Of a DNA stretch of 37,747 bases, positions 1-9,429 are shown piece after piece. Source of the DNA: Colwellia sp. 39_35_sub15_T18. GTDB lineage: Bacteria > Pseudomonadota > Gammaproteobacteria > Enterobacterales > Alteromonadaceae. The notes beneath the pieces are model-generated. The model searched no databases. It was not told the DNA's origin and saw only the letters and a list, made by a program, of their open reading frames with translations. How positions within the stretch are numbered: position 1 is the stretch's first letter; every line of letters begins with the position of its first letter. Position numbers and translations under genes: made by a program. The stretch lies in assembly GCA_002162675.1 (NCBI GenBank), contig MAAE01000020.1, positions 1-37,747 on the forward strand, in the 5' to 3' direction.

Positions 1-160
1 ATACTGGTAAACCAAGGTGCGTTTGACCGCCTTTACCTGGGCTTACGCCACCAACCATTTGTGTACCGTAATCAATAGCTTGCTCTGAGTGGAAAGTACC
101 TTGACCACCAGTAAAACCTTGACAGATAACTTTAGTATCTTTATTAATTAATACAGACAT
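1..160 (-). CDS. sucD: Succinyl-CoA synthetase alpha subunit, N-terminal part (cut by window edge)
   Basis: Only the first 53 or so codons are present; the gene continues off the left edge. The reverse strand reads [18 protein letters not shown] and then a GTFHSEQAI...GTQMVGGV stretch, which is the N-terminal CoA-binding Rossmann fold of the alpha subunit. With SucC it converts succinyl-CoA, ADP or GDP and phosphate to succinate, CoA and nucleoside triphosphate in the cytoplasm. Its ATG shares one base with the sucC stop (TAATG), so the two subunits are probably translationally coupled. It is the last gene of the suc operon. The active-site histidine lies outside the window. Confidence 0.96.
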   Translation of the reverse strand, partial: MSVLINKDTKVICQGFTGGQGTFHSEQAIDYGTQMVGGVSPGKGGQTHLGLPV

Positions 161-1326
161 TATTTGCCCTCCGCAGCTGCTACAACTTTTGTCGCTGCAT
201 CAGTTAATGACTCAGCAGCAATGATGTCTAAGCCAGAGTTTTTAAGAACTTCACGACCTAATTCAGCATTAGTACCTTCTAAACGTACAACAACAGGTAC
301 TTTAACGCCTACTTCTTTAACTGCGCCAATAATACCTTCAGCAATCATGTCACAACGAACGATGCCGCCAAAGATGTTAACTAAAACAGCTTTAACGTTT
401 TCGTCGCTAAGAATAATTTTGAATGCTTCAGAAACACGTTCTTTGTTTGCACCGCCGCCAACATCTAGGAAGTTAGCTGGCTTACCGCCGTGTAAATTAA
501 CGATATCCATAGTACCCATTGCTAGGCCTGCTCCGTTAACCATACAACCAACAGTACCATCAAGAGCTACATAGTTAAGCTCCCATTGTGCTGCATGTGC
601 TTCACGTTCATCTTCTTGAGATGGATCATGGAAAGCACGCATTTTAGGTTGACGGTATATAGCATTACCATCGATACCAATTTTACCATCTAAACAGTGA
701 AGATTACCTTCGTCAGTAATAACTAACGGGTTGATTTCTAATAAGGCGAAATCGCAATCTTCAAACATTTTAGCAAGACCCATAAAGATCTTAACAAATT
801 GCTTCATTTGAGTAGGGTTTAAATCGAGTTTGAAACCTAATTCACGGGCTTGGTATGGTTGAGCACCAACAAGTGGGTCAATTTCAGCTTGGTGAATTAA
901 TTCTGGTGTCTCTTCAGCAATCTTCTCAATGTCAACACCGCCTTCGGTAGATGCCATGAAAACAATTCTTTGAGAAGCACGGTCAACAACAGCGCCAAGA
1001 TATAACTCGTTAGCGATGTCAGTACAGCTTTCAACTAAAATTTTAGCGACTGGCTGACCATTTGCGTCTGTTTGATAAGTAACTAAGTTCTTACCTAACC
1101 AGTGTTGAGCGAATTCTTTAATCTCTTCTTTGGTTTTAACTAGCTTAACGCCGCCAGCTTTACCGCGGCCGCCCGCGTGTACTTGAGTTTTAACAACCCA
1201 CATATCGCCGCCAATTTTATCAGCAGCCTCTGCAGCTTCTTGAGGGGTATCGCAAGCGAAACCTTCAGAAACTGGTAAACCATATTCAGCGAATAATTGT
1301 TTCGCTTGATACTCATGCAAATTCAT
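160..1326 (-). CDS. sucC: Succinyl-CoA synthetase beta subunit (ADP-forming)
   Basis: The 388-residue protein has the same length as E. coli SucC and begins [19 protein letters not shown], the usual family start. The ATP-grasp region ([17 protein letters not shown], about residues 46-62) binds nucleotide, and the C-terminal flavodoxin-like domain carries [15 protein letters not shown] and [11 protein letters not shown]. It supplies the nucleotide and succinate site of the SucCD complex in the TCA cycle. A GGA-containing ribosome-binding site lies about 10 nt before the ATG. It sits about 200 bp downstream of sucB, across a gap with two hairpins, and overlaps sucD by one base. Nothing in the protein looks broken. 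Confidence 0.98.
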   Translation of the reverse strand: MNLHEYQAKQLFAEYGLPVSEGFACDTPQEAAEAADKIGGDMWVVKTQVHAGGRGKAGGVKLVKTKEEIKEFAQHWLGKNLVTYQTDANGQPVAKILVESCTDIANELYLGAVVDRASQRIVFMASTEGGVDIEKIAEETPELIHQAEIDPLVGAQPYQARELGFKLDLNPTQMKQFVKIFMGLAKMFEDCDFALLEINPLVITDEGNLHCLDGKIGIDGNAIYRQPKMRAFHDPSQEDEREAHAAQWELNYVALDGTVGCMVNGAGLAMGTMDIVNLHGGKPANFLDVGGGANKERVSEAFKIILSDENVKAVLVNIFGGIVRCDMIAEGIIGAVKEVGVKVPVVVRLEGTNAELGREVLKNSGLDIIAAESLTDAATKVVAAAEGK

Positions 1327-1362
1327 GGTGTTTTATCCATTTATCTGTAAATGAAAGCTAAC

Positions 1363-1398
1363 GTTAACTTTTTATTTATCAAAAAATTAAAAGTTAAC
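1363..1398. repeat. Intercistronic inverted repeat, sucB-sucC gap (first)
   Basis: GTTAACTTTT at 1363-1372 pairs perfectly with AAAAGTTAAC at 1389-1398. In suc mRNA this forms a 10-bp hairpin just before the sucC ribosome-binding region. No U-run follows, so it is more likely an mRNA stability or processing structure than a terminator. Confidence 0.6.
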
Positions 1399-1424
1399 AA
1401 GAGCCAATGAAAAGTCGACAAATT

Positions 1425-1470
1425 ATAGTACAAAAGCTCTAGTGACGGTAGTCAAAAGAGCTAATACTAT
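1425..1470. repeat. Intercistronic inverted repeat, sucB-sucC gap (second)
   Basis: ATAGTA (1425-1430) pairs with TACTAT (1465-1470), and AGCTCT (1435-1440) pairs with AGAGCT (1457-1462), giving a two-part stem. In the transcript this is a second hairpin between sucB and sucC. Its function is not shown by the sequence. Confidence 0.5.
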
Positions 1471-1527
1471 AGTCTACCTAATAATTATTTTTCGCTTAAT
1501 AAGAACCTATAGATATAAAGCTAAAAG

Positions 1528-3006
1528 CTATACATCTAAAAGTAAGCGGGTTGGATCTTCTAATAACTCTTTAATGGTTACTAGGAAGCCAACAGATTCT
1601 TTACCATCAATTAAACGATGATCATAAGAAAGCGCTAAATACATCATAGGTAAAATTTCTACTTTACCGTCAACGGCCATAGGGCGGTCTTGTATTTTGT
1701 GCATGCCTAAAATTGCCGCTTGCGGTAAGTTTAGAATTGGCGTTGAAAGTAACGAGCCAAATACTCCGCCGTTAGTAATAGTGAAATTACCACCTGTCAT
1801 ATCAGCCATTGAAAGCTTACCATCACGGCCTTTAAGTGCTAATTCACGAATACCATTTTCGATACCAGCCATGCTCAGTTGATCACTATCACGCAATACT
1901 GGTGTGACTAGACCGCGTGGTGTAGAAACAGCAATAGAGATGTCGAAAAAGTTATGATAAACAATGTCATCACCGTCAATTGAGGCATTTACTGCTGGGT
2001 AGCGTTTAAGTGCTTCAGTTACTGCTTTCACGTAAAAAGACATAAAACCAAGACGTGTATCGTGAGTTTTCTCAAATAAGTCTTTATATTGTTTACGTAA
2101 GTCCATGATTGGCTTCATGTTAACTTCATTAAATGTGGTTAACATCGCAGTAGAATTTTTGGCTTCTAATAAACGCGTGGCAATCGTTTTACGTAAACGT
2201 GTCATTGGCACACGTTTTTGTGTACGTTCACCTAAATCTTGAGCAGGAGCAACAGGAGCCGCGGCTTTTGCTGGAGCAGTTTTAGCGGCGTTTTTATTAG
2301 CTAACGCTGCTGCTACGTCTTCTTTAGAAATACGACCACCTTTACCTGAACCCGTTACGTCACTTGCAGATAAACCATTTTCGGTCATTAGGCGACGGAC
2401 AGATGGGCTAGCTAAATCGTCAGAGCTAACGGCTTCTTGCGATGTTGCTGTAGCAGTAGTGCTAGCGGTAGCGCCAGCGTTTAATTCGCCAATTTTTTGT
2501 GCACCTAAAACAGTATCACCTTCAACATGAATAATTTTACCAATCACGCCATTGTCTTGGGCGACAACTTCTAGTACTACTTTATCTGTTTCAATATCAA
2601 CTAAATTTTGGTCAACTGAAACAGTATCGCCTTCAGCTACATGCCAAGAAGCAACAGTTGCATCAGCGACAGACTCTGGTAATACCGGTACGATGATATC
2701 GATAACCTTAACAGCCGTTGTTGAGGATGCTGGAGCACTTGCTGCCACAGGTGCCGGAGCAGCAGAACCACCTTCTGAGAAGGTACCAATGACTTGGTCA
2801 CCTAATACCGTTGCCCCTTCAATTTGGCTGATATCTGTTAACACGCCATCTACTGTTGCCGGCACTTCTAATACGACTTTATCAGTTTCAATATCTACTA
2901 ATACTTGATCACGGCTAAATTTTTCACCCACTTGTACATGCCAAGTTGCTACTGTTGCATCGGCAACTGATTCGGGTAATACCGGAACTTTGATTTCGGT
3001 TGTCAT
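1528..3006 (-). CDS. sucB: 2-oxoglutarate dehydrogenase E2 (dihydrolipoyl succinyltransferase), two lipoyl domains
   Basis: The E2 core transfers succinyl groups from SucA to CoA. At 492 residues it is longer than E. coli SucB (about 405) because it carries two tandem lipoyl domains. The first has its lipoyl lysine at K43 and the second at K142, both inside ETDKVVLEV, separated by an Ala/Pro/Ser-rich linker (about residues 80-100). The peripheral subunit-binding domain follows ([13 protein letters not shown]...GGRISKEDV, about 200-235). The catalytic domain ends with DHRLIDGKE, giving active-site H463 and D467. The ATG is preceded by AAGGAA. It lies 130 bp downstream of sucA, across a hairpin-rich gap. 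Confidence 0.97.
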   Translation of the reverse strand: MTTEIKVPVLPESVADATVATWHVQVGEKFSRDQVLVDIETDKVVLEVPATVDGVLTDISQIEGATVLGDQVIGTFSEGGSAAPAPVAASAPASSTTAVKVIDIIVPVLPESVADATVASWHVAEGDTVSVDQNLVDIETDKVVLEVVAQDNGVIGKIIHVEGDTVLGAQKIGELNAGATASTTATATSQEAVSSDDLASPSVRRLMTENGLSASDVTGSGKGGRISKEDVAAALANKNAAKTAPAKAAAPVAPAQDLGERTQKRVPMTRLRKTIATRLLEAKNSTAMLTTFNEVNMKPIMDLRKQYKDLFEKTHDTRLGFMSFYVKAVTEALKRYPAVNASIDGDDIVYHNFFDISIAVSTPRGLVTPVLRDSDQLSMAGIENGIRELALKGRDGKLSMADMTGGNFTITNGGVFGSLLSTPILNLPQAAILGMHKIQDRPMAVDGKVEILPMMYLALSYDHRLIDGKESVGFLVTIKELLEDPTRLLLDV

Positions 3007-3030
3007 TTTATTTTATTCCTTACAAACTTT

Positions 3031-3068
3031 TGCACTTTCTTCTCATTACCATAATGAGAAGACGTGCA
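3031..3068. repeat. Perfect 10-bp hairpin in sucA-sucB gap
   Basis: CTTCTCATTA (3039-3048) pairs with TAATGAGAAG (3052-3061) around a 3-nt loop. An outer TGCAC (3031-3035) / GTGCA (3064-3068) stem extends it. It lies about 25 bp before the sucB start on the minus strand and has no U-run, so an RNA processing or stabilising role is more likely than termination. Confidence 0.7.
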
Positions 3069-3081
3069 CTCAATAGTTAAT

Positions 3082-3181
3082 CTAATCTTATCTAACATTA
3101 GCGCTTGAGTGACAAGCGCTTGTTGTTCTTTTCATGTTAGTCCAATGTTAACGCTTGAGTGACAAGCGCTTGTTGTTCTTT
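3082..3181. repeat. 50-bp tandem direct repeat spanning the sucA 3' end
   Basis: A 30-bp segment at 3102-3131 recurs identically at 3152-3181, exactly 50 bp apart, with weaker similarity in the adjoining bases. The upstream copy (3152-3181 on the minus strand) is the real sucA C-terminus (KEQQALVTQALTLD). The other copy is non-coding and lies after the stop. Each copy contains an AAGCGCT / AGCGCTT-type stem, so each can also fold as a hairpin. Confidence 0.8.
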
Positions 3182-5938
3182 CACATGCACAGACATATAA
3201 CCAACCGCTGGTGCGGCAGAGGCGTTACGGCCAGCATAAGTCAAATATGTACCTTCAGGGATAGCTGCTCTAAAATGATGCTGAGAACAATACCAAGCAC
3301 CTTGGTTTTGCGGCTCTTCCTGGCACCAAACAAATTGCTTCACATGCTGGTAGTCTTTAATAGCATCTTGAAGTTCTTTCTCTGGGAATGGGTACAATTG
3401 CTCAATACGAATAATGGCAATGTTATTAAGCTCATTTTTACGGCGTTGTTCAAGTAATTCGTAGTAAACCTTACCACTACAAAAAACAACACGCTCAACG
3501 GCTTTTGCCTCTAAGTCATCAATTTCACCAATAACATTTTTAAATTCACCCGTTGCTAGCTCTTCTAATGTTGATACCGCTAATGGATGACGTAATAATG
3601 ATTTAGGCGACATAACCACAAGTGGTCGACGCATAGGGCGTACCACTTGACGACGCAACATATTAAAGACTTGTGCGGGTGTTGATGGCACACATACTTG
3701 CATATTGTGATCGGCACAAAGTTGCAAGAAGCGCTCTAGTCGACCTGATGAATGCTCAGGCCCTTGACCTTCATAACCGTGAGGTAACAACATAGTTAAG
3801 CCACATAAACGGCCCCACTTTTGTTCACCTGAACTAATAAATTGATCAAAAACCACTTGGGCACAGTTAGCAAAATCACCAAATTGTGCTTCCCAAATAG
3901 TTAAACCTGCGGGCTCTGCCGTGGTGTAACCGTATTCAAAAGCCAATACTGATACTTCAGATAATACCGAGTCATGCACATCAAAAGGACCTTGCCCTTC
4001 ACGGATATTCTGCAACGGTAAATAGGTACTCGCATCTTCTTGATTATGCAACACTGCATGTCGATGGAAGAAAGTACCACGACCAGAATCTTGGCCAGTA
4101 ATACGTACTCTTTCACCCAGATCAACAATAGATGCGTAAGCAATATTTTCTGCCATACCCCAATCAAGTAATTTCTCACCTGTTGCCATTTTCATGCGAT
4201 CATCATAGATCTTCTTAACACGAGAATGTACCGGGTGACTTTCAGGGTAGCTTGATACTTTAGTGGCTAATTCTTTTAGCTTATCAAGACTAATTTCTTT
4301 ATCGTAATCATCGTCCCATTCATGACCAAGGTAAGGAGTCCAATCAACTGAATGCTCAGTCATTGGTCGCCATTGTTCTACCGTACACTGACCTTCGTCA
4401 AGTAATTTACGGTAATAGGCCGTTAGTTCATCAATGTTAGTTTTAGTTAAACTACCTTCACTAATTAATTGATCAGCATATAATTGACGTGGCGTTGCAT
4501 GGTTTTTAACGATTTTATACATTAATGGTTGCGTGGCACTTGGCTCATCCGCTTCATTATGACCATGGCGACGGTAACAAACTAAATCAATCACTACATC
4601 ACGTTTAAATTCGTTACGATAGTCAAGGGCAATTTGTGTCGCTAAAATTACCGCTTCTGGATCATCACCATTAACATGTAAAATTGGCGCCTGTACCATT
4701 TTAGCAATTTCAGTACAGTATTCGCCTGAGCGAGTATCTTCTGCTTTTGAAGTGGTGAAGCCTACTTGGTTATTGACAACAATACGTACCGTGCCACCGA
4801 CTTTAAATGCACGTGCTTGTGACATGTTAAAGGTTTCTTGTACTACACCCTGCCCTGCAATAGCCGAATCACCATGAATGGTAATAGGTAAAACCAAATC
4901 ACCTTGGCTGCAATTACGTCGGTCTAATCGTGCTCGCACTGAGCCGATAACAACAGGATTGACAATTTCTAGATGCGAAGGGTTAAAAGCCAGCGCTAGA
5001 TGCACGTTACCGCCAGGTGTAACAAAATCAGAAGAATAGCCTTGGTGATATTTAACATCGCCAGAGCTAGAGATTTCATCATGCTTACCGGCAAATTCAT
5101 CGAACAATTTTGATGAGTTTTTACCCATAACGTTAACTAAAACGTTTAGGCGACCGCGATGAGCCATGCCCATGACCACTTCTTTAGTACCAGCAGTGCC
5201 TGCACGGGTAATAAGCTCTTTCAGCATAGGGACAAGTGCGTCACCGCCTTCTAATGAAAAGCGTTTCGCACCCGGAAATTTTGCTCCAAGATACTTTTCT
5301 AAACCATCAGCAGCAATCAAGCCTTTCAGAATTTCAGTTTTTTCATTAACACTTAAGGTTAATTGTGACTGAATTGACTCGATACGATTTTGCAACCAAC
5401 GTTTTTCACTCGTTGAAGTGATGTGCATATACTCTGCGCCAAGCGAACTACAATAAGTTTTCTTCAACGTTTTATATAATTCACCTAACTTCATTGATTC
5501 TTGGCCGATGGCAAATGAACCGACATTGTATTCTTTGTCGTAATCATTTTCCGATAGGTCATGATGTGATAGTTGTAAATCGCGAACTTTATCGCGCTGC
5601 CAAAACCCTAATGGATCTAAATTAGCGTTTTGATGGCCACGAACCCTAAAAGCATTGATAAGTTGTAAAACTTTAACTTGTTTGGCGTCACCACCAGAGG
5701 TCACAACTTGTTTTTGTTGTTGCTTAGCTAAAACTTTAAATTCATCGCGTATAGCACTGTGGCGGTATTCCACCTCACTGCCTTCGACTTTAGGAAGTTC
5801 TGAAAAGATTTCACGCCATTCTGCAGATACAGAGGCTGAGTTATCTAGGTATGATTCGTACAATTCTTCAATATAAACGATGTTACCACCGTTTAAGTGG
5901 GAAGACTCTAGCCAAGCCTTCATTACACCTTCTGGCAT
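3137..5938 (-). CDS. sucA: 2-oxoglutarate dehydrogenase E1 component
   Basis: This thiamine-diphosphate enzyme decarboxylates 2-oxoglutarate and succinylates the lipoyl groups of SucB. Its 933 residues equal the E. coli length. The N-terminus (MKAWLESSHLNGGN) is the conserved E2-binding segment of E1o. Family motifs include GMAHRGRLNVLVN (about residue 257), HGDSAIAGQGVVQET, the ThDP/Mg segment with NGDDPEA, and YRRHGHNEADEP. The C-terminal transketolase-like domain has GQDSGRGTFFHRHAV and LPHGYEGQGPEHSS. AAAGGAAAAGG precedes the ATG. It is the first gene after the sdhB terminator, so it probably has its own promoter in 5939-6120; I could not assign one firmly. Confidence 0.98.
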   Translation of the reverse strand: MPEGVMKAWLESSHLNGGNIVYIEELYESYLDNSASVSAEWREIFSELPKVEGSEVEYRHSAIRDEFKVLAKQQQKQVVTSGGDAKQVKVLQLINAFRVRGHQNANLDPLGFWQRDKVRDLQLSHHDLSENDYDKEYNVGSFAIGQESMKLGELYKTLKKTYCSSLGAEYMHITSTSEKRWLQNRIESIQSQLTLSVNEKTEILKGLIAADGLEKYLGAKFPGAKRFSLEGGDALVPMLKELITRAGTAGTKEVVMGMAHRGRLNVLVNVMGKNSSKLFDEFAGKHDEISSSGDVKYHQGYSSDFVTPGGNVHLALAFNPSHLEIVNPVVIGSVRARLDRRNCSQGDLVLPITIHGDSAIAGQGVVQETFNMSQARAFKVGGTVRIVVNNQVGFTTSKAEDTRSGEYCTEIAKMVQAPILHVNGDDPEAVILATQIALDYRNEFKRDVVIDLVCYRRHGHNEADEPSATQPLMYKIVKNHATPRQLYADQLISEGSLTKTNIDELTAYYRKLLDEGQCTVEQWRPMTEHSVDWTPYLGHEWDDDYDKEISLDKLKELATKVSSYPESHPVHSRVKKIYDDRMKMATGEKLLDWGMAENIAYASIVDLGERVRITGQDSGRGTFFHRHAVLHNQEDASTYLPLQNIREGQGPFDVHDSVLSEVSVLAFEYGYTTAEPAGLTIWEAQFGDFANCAQVVFDQFISSGEQKWGRLCGLTMLLPHGYEGQGPEHSSGRLERFLQLCADHNMQVCVPSTPAQVFNMLRRQVVRPMRRPLVVMSPKSLLRHPLAVSTLEELATGEFKNVIGEIDDLEAKAVERVVFCSGKVYYELLEQRRKNELNNIAIIRIEQLYPFPEKELQDAIKDYQHVKQFVWCQEEPQNQGAWYCSQHHFRAAIPEGTYLTYAGRNASAAPAVGYMSVHVKEQQALVTQALTLD

Positions 5939-6017
5939 TGCCTTTTCCTTTGGTAGGGGGGTAAAGCAACTAAAAAAATGTAATCATTTATCTTGTTAGT
6001 ATTAACGCTCAATTTGT

Positions 6018-6090
6018 GCGTCAAAAGTACTCATTGACTGGCGTCAACTCAGTGCTTTTTTCATCAACTTGAACCCTACAACTTAAAGCT
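6018..6090. repeat. Dispersed imperfect palindrome, copy A (upstream of sucA)
   Basis: The core AAAAGTACTCATTGAC / GTCAACTCAGTGCTTTT is an imperfect inverted repeat centred near 6041. The same core and flanks recur at 23562-23645 (inverted orientation) and 27911-27982. Copy A shares TACAACTTAAAG on its right side with the third copy. It lies in the sdhB-sucA gap, between the terminator and the sucA start. Confidence 0.65.
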
Positions 6091-6123
6091 AAACAATTAC
6101 CTGAATAAAAATTATTATTAATA

Positions 6124-6169
6124 AATAGCTGAGTGTTTAAAACAAAAATAAAACACTCAGCTATTTTTT
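6124..6169. terminator. Bidirectional intrinsic terminator after sdhB
   Basis: A perfect 15-bp stem (6124-6138 with 6151-6165, GCTGAGTGTTT / AAACACTCAGC at its heart) encloses a 12-nt A-rich loop. On the minus strand it is followed by a U-rich stretch and on the plus strand by TTTTTT. It should end sdhCDAB transcripts about 60 bp after sdhB, separating sdh from suc. Confidence 0.85.
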
Positions 6170-6226
6170 GTACTTATACCTAAACAGTTAGCCTAGGTAT
6201 TTCCTCTATACTATTAACTCAAACAG

Positions 6227-6934
6227 TTACACTGCTCGGCTTAATAACATAGATTTTATATGACCAATCGCTTTAGTTGGGTTTAATCCTTTTGGACAAA
6301 CATCAACACAGTTCATAATACCGTGACAGCGAAATACACTGTAGGCATCTTGTAAACCATCTAAACGCTCTTCTGTGGCAGTATCACGACTATCGATTAA
6401 GAAGCGATAAGCATGTAATAAACCTGCTGGCCCAATAAATTTATCAGGATTCCACCAAAAAGACGGACAAGAAGTTGAACAACATGCACATAAAATACAT
6501 TCGTACAGACCATCTAATTTGTCACGTTCTTCAATAGACTGTATGTTTTCACGCGCAGGTTGCTGAGCATCGTTGATCAAGTATGGTTTAACTTTTTCAT
6601 ATTGCACATAAAACTGCGTCATATCAATAATTAAATCACGTACTACTGGCAAACCTGGTAAAGGACGTAAAATAATTTTACTGGCCTTTAGTTCTGACAA
6701 TGGTGTAATACACGCTAAACCATTTTTGCCATTCATGTTTAAACCATCACTACCACAAACACCTTCACGACATGAACGACGGAATGATAAGCTTGAATCT
6801 TGCTCTTTTAATAGAATAAGTGCATCAAGTACCATTAAATCTGAACCATCGGGGATCTCTAGTTCATAATCTTTCATGTAAGGTTTAGCATCTACATCAG
6901 GATTATAACGGTAAATCGAAAATAATTGTTTCAT
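6227..6934 (-). CDS. sdhB: Succinate dehydrogenase iron-sulfur subunit
   Basis: SdhB carries electrons from the SdhA flavin to quinone through three clusters. The 2Fe-2S ligands are C55, C60 and C75 in CREGVCGSDG...GLAC, with Asp63 in place of a fourth cysteine, as in E. coli. The 4Fe-4S and 3Fe-4S ligands are in CILCACCSTSC (146-156) and CHGIMNCVDVCPKG (203-213). Its 235 residues fit the family. The ribosome-binding site AAGGAGA overlaps the sdhA stop, 12 nt before the start. It is last in the sdh operon, followed by a strong terminator. Confidence 0.98.
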   Translation of the reverse strand: MKQLFSIYRYNPDVDAKPYMKDYELEIPDGSDLMVLDALILLKEQDSSLSFRRSCREGVCGSDGLNMNGKNGLACITPLSELKASKIILRPLPGLPVVRDLIIDMTQFYVQYEKVKPYLINDAQQPARENIQSIEERDKLDGLYECILCACCSTSCPSFWWNPDKFIGPAGLLHAYRFLIDSRDTATEERLDGLQDAYSVFRCHGIMNCVDVCPKGLNPTKAIGHIKSMLLSRAV

Positions 6935-6946
6935 CGTCTGTTCTCC

Positions 6947-8713
6947 TTAGTAAACACGTGCTTTCGGTGGGAAAGCTTCGCGGTGAACGGGTTTCATGTT
7001 AACGTCACGCTTACTCATTTCTTCGCTCTCTGGCGTATAAACTGAGTGGCATAACCAGTTTTCATCATCACGTTCGGTGAAATCTTGTCTTGCATGCGCG
7101 CCACGAGATTCAGTACGGAAATTTGCTGCTTTGGCTGAACAGAATGCAGTTTCCATTAAGTTATCTAACTCTAAACACTCAATACGCTGCGTGTTAAATT
7201 CAGATGACTTATCGTCTAACTTAGCATTTTTAAGACGTTCACGAATTTCAGTTAATTCTTTCATGCCTTCAGCCATTGCTGCACCTTCACGGAATACCGA
7301 GAAGTTCATTTGCATACACTGTTGCAAATCTTTACGAATTTGCACTGGATCTTCACCTGTTGTTGAAGATTCCCAACGATTAGTACGAGCAAGTGAAGCT
7401 TCTAAATCAGATTCAGAGGCACCCTTACCGTTTTCAGTCTCGTTTAAGTAGGTACCTAAGAAATTACCTGCTGCGCGGCCAAATACCACTAAATCAAGTA
7501 ATGAGTTACCACCTAAGCGGTTAGCACCATGTACAGATACACAAGCAATTTCACCAACAGCAAATAAACCTTCAACAATAGTTTCTTTACCATCACTGCC
7601 AATATTAAGGGCTTGACCATTAACATTACAAGGAACACCACCCATTTGGTAGTGACATGTTGGAATAACAGGGATGGGCTCTTCTGCGGGATCAATGTGA
7701 GCGAAAGTTTTTGATAAGTCACAAACACCCGGTAAACGTTTGTATAACGTTTCACGACCTAAGTGGTCAAGCTTCAACTTAATATGAGGACCCCAAGGAC
7801 CGTCACAACCACGACCTTCACGAATCTCAGTCATCATTGAACGAGCAACAACATCACGGCCCGCTAAATCTTTAGCATTAGGCGCGTAACGCTCCATGAA
7901 GCGTTCACCGTCTTTATTAAGTAGATAACCACCTTCACCACGACAACCTTCAGTAACGAGTACACCAGCACCTGCGATACCTGTTGGATGGAACTGCCAC
8001 ATTTCCATGTCTTGCATTTGAATGCCAGCACGAAGTGACATACCAACACCGTCACCGGTATTGATGTGAGCATTAGTTGTTGATGCGAAAATACGACCTG
8101 CGCCACCAGTAGCTAATACTGTTGCACGGGCTTTAAAATAAACAATTTCGCCTGTTTCGATACAAATAGCCGTTGTACCTACTACTGCGCCATCACTATT
8201 TTTAACTAAATCTAACGCGTACCACTCTGAATATACGTTAGTTTTGTTTTTAACATTTTGTTGGTATAAACAATGAAGTAAAGCATGGCCAGTACGGTCA
8301 GCTGCTGCCGCTGTACGGGCTGCTTGCTCGCCACCAAAATTTTTAGATTGACCACCAAACGGACGTTGGTAAATTTTACCTTCTTCCGTGCGAGAAAAAG
8401 GTAAACCCATTTTCTCTAATTCGATTACAGATTCTGGACCTACTTTACACATGTATTCAATTGCGTCTTGATCACCGATATAATCGCTGCCCTTAACGGT
8501 ATCATACATGTGTTGTTCCCAATGATCTTCATGGGCATTACCTAAAGCAACAGTAATACCACCTTGAGCAGATACGGTATGAGAACGAGTTGGAAATACT
8601 TTAGAAATCAAGGCACATGATTTGCCTGATTCTGAAATTGCTAATGCAGCGCGCATGCCCGCGCCGCCTGCGCCAATGACTATGGCGTCAAATTCACGAA
8701 TTGGAACGCTCAC
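6947..8713 (-). CDS. sdhA: Succinate dehydrogenase flavoprotein subunit
   Basis: SdhA oxidises succinate to fumarate with covalently bound FAD. The 588 residues match E. coli SdhA. The N-terminal dinucleotide fold is [24 protein letters not shown] contains the histidine that covalently carries [24 protein letters not shown], about residues 242-262, belongs to the substrate and capping region, and [16 protein letters not shown] is the conserved C-terminal flavin motif. The start is GTG, directly abutting the sdhD stop (TAAGTG), with GGGGTG upstream as ribosome-binding site inside sdhD. Complex II anchors it to the inner membrane through SdhCD. Confidence 0.98.
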   Translation of the reverse strand: MSVPIREFDAIVIGAGGAGMRAALAISESGKSCALISKVFPTRSHTVSAQGGITVALGNAHEDHWEQHMYDTVKGSDYIGDQDAIEYMCKVGPESVIELEKMGLPFSRTEEGKIYQRPFGGQSKNFGGEQAARTAAAADRTGHALLHCLYQQNVKNKTNVYSEWYALDLVKNSDGAVVGTTAICIETGEIVYFKARATVLATGGAGRIFASTTNAHINTGDGVGMSLRAGIQMQDMEMWQFHPTGIAGAGVLVTEGCRGEGGYLLNKDGERFMERYAPNAKDLAGRDVVARSMMTEIREGRGCDGPWGPHIKLKLDHLGRETLYKRLPGVCDLSKTFAHIDPAEEPIPVIPTCHYQMGGVPCNVNGQALNIGSDGKETIVEGLFAVGEIACVSVHGANRLGGNSLLDLVVFGRAAGNFLGTYLNETENGKGASESDLEASLARTNRWESSTTGEDPVQIRKDLQQCMQMNFSVFREGAAMAEGMKELTEIRERLKNAKLDDKSSEFNTQRIECLELDNLMETAFCSAKAANFRTESRGAHARQDFTERDDENWLCHSVYTPESEEMSKRDVNMKPVHREAFPPKARVY

Positions 8714-9061
8714 TTATACACCCCACACTATTGAGAAGCCAAACACTACGTAGGCTAATAACAAGACTGAAAAGAAAAATTGCAATGCACCACGTAAAAA
8801 TGCTGGCTTGATGTAATCTGACAATACTTGCCAAACACCAATTTTAGCATGCACAAGTAACGCAAGTAGCGCTAACATTGTGGCAACTTTTACGCTCATA
8901 CAAGCAAAGAACCCTTGCCATACATCGTAAGTAACACTCGGTGTTACTACAAAAAAAGCAGCAAGAAGTAAGGTGTATAGCACAAGTATAATTGCACTAG
9001 CTCTTAGAAGAATAAAATCATGTACGCCATTACGGCCTACTGAAGCGACGACACTTATCAT
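8714..9061 (-). CDS. sdhD: Succinate dehydrogenase membrane anchor, cytochrome b556 subunit
   Basis: This small hydrophobic anchor has three transmembrane helices that help bind heme b and quinone. I start it at the internal ATG at 9061, which gives 115 residues (MISVVASVGRNGVHDFILLRAS), exactly the E. coli SdhD length and matching its GRNGVHDFIL motif. A longer frame up to 9097 adds 12 residues unlike the family. The chosen ATG overlaps the sdhC stop as ATGA, the usual coupled arrangement. The C-terminus (VVFGFSIVWGV type) is also typical. Confidence 0.93.
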   Translation of the reverse strand: MISVVASVGRNGVHDFILLRASAIILVLYTLLLAAFFVVTPSVTYDVWQGFFACMSVKVATMLALLALLVHAKIGVWQVLSDYIKPAFLRGALQFFFSVLLLAYVVFGFSIVWGV

Positions 9062-9429
9062 AACCAAACTCCTATCACTGCCGATACAGCTAACCAAATA
9101 ATCATAATTAATTTGGCACTGGTATTACCCGAAACTAACTCTTCAAAGTGACCTAAGTCCATAAGCAAGTGACGAACACCCGCTAGTACATGGTAAGTCA
9201 GCGCAGAAAGGCAGCCGAAAATAATAAACTTAAAGAAAAAGCCATCAAGATAATCTTGTATTTGGGCAAATCCTTCAGCAGAAGAAAGAGAGGTGGAAAG
9301 AGTCAGCAATAAGATACCAATAGCAAATACCATAATTACACCAGAAATACGGTGAAGTATTGAGGCATTAGCTGCCGGATGCATCTTAATTGTAGATAGA
9401 TCTAGGTTTACAGGACGTTGTTTTTTCAC
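9058..9429 (-). CDS. sdhC: Succinate dehydrogenase cytochrome b556 large membrane subunit
   Basis: The 123-residue protein has three hydrophobic helices and the conserved start region RPVNLDLSTIKMHPAANASILHRISG. HVLAGVRHLLMDLGH contains the heme-ligand histidine region of the family. With SdhD it forms the membrane part of complex II. The frame opens with GTG at 9429; an AGG about 10 nt upstream may serve as ribosome-binding site. It is the first gene of sdhCDAB, and the promoter must lie in the 660-bp gap shared with gltA. Confidence 0.95.
   Translation of the reverse strand: MKKQRPVNLDLSTIKMHPAANASILHRISGVIMVFAIGILLLTLSTSLSSAEGFAQIQDYLDGFFFKFIIFGCLSALTYHVLAGVRHLLMDLGHFEELVSGNTSAKLIMIIWLAVSAVIGVWL

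Noticed and set aside
8714..9097. Longer 127-residue SdhD start
   Set aside because: The 12 extra residues do not match the family and overlap sdhC more than needed; ATG 9061 gives the standard 115 residues and an ATGA overlap.
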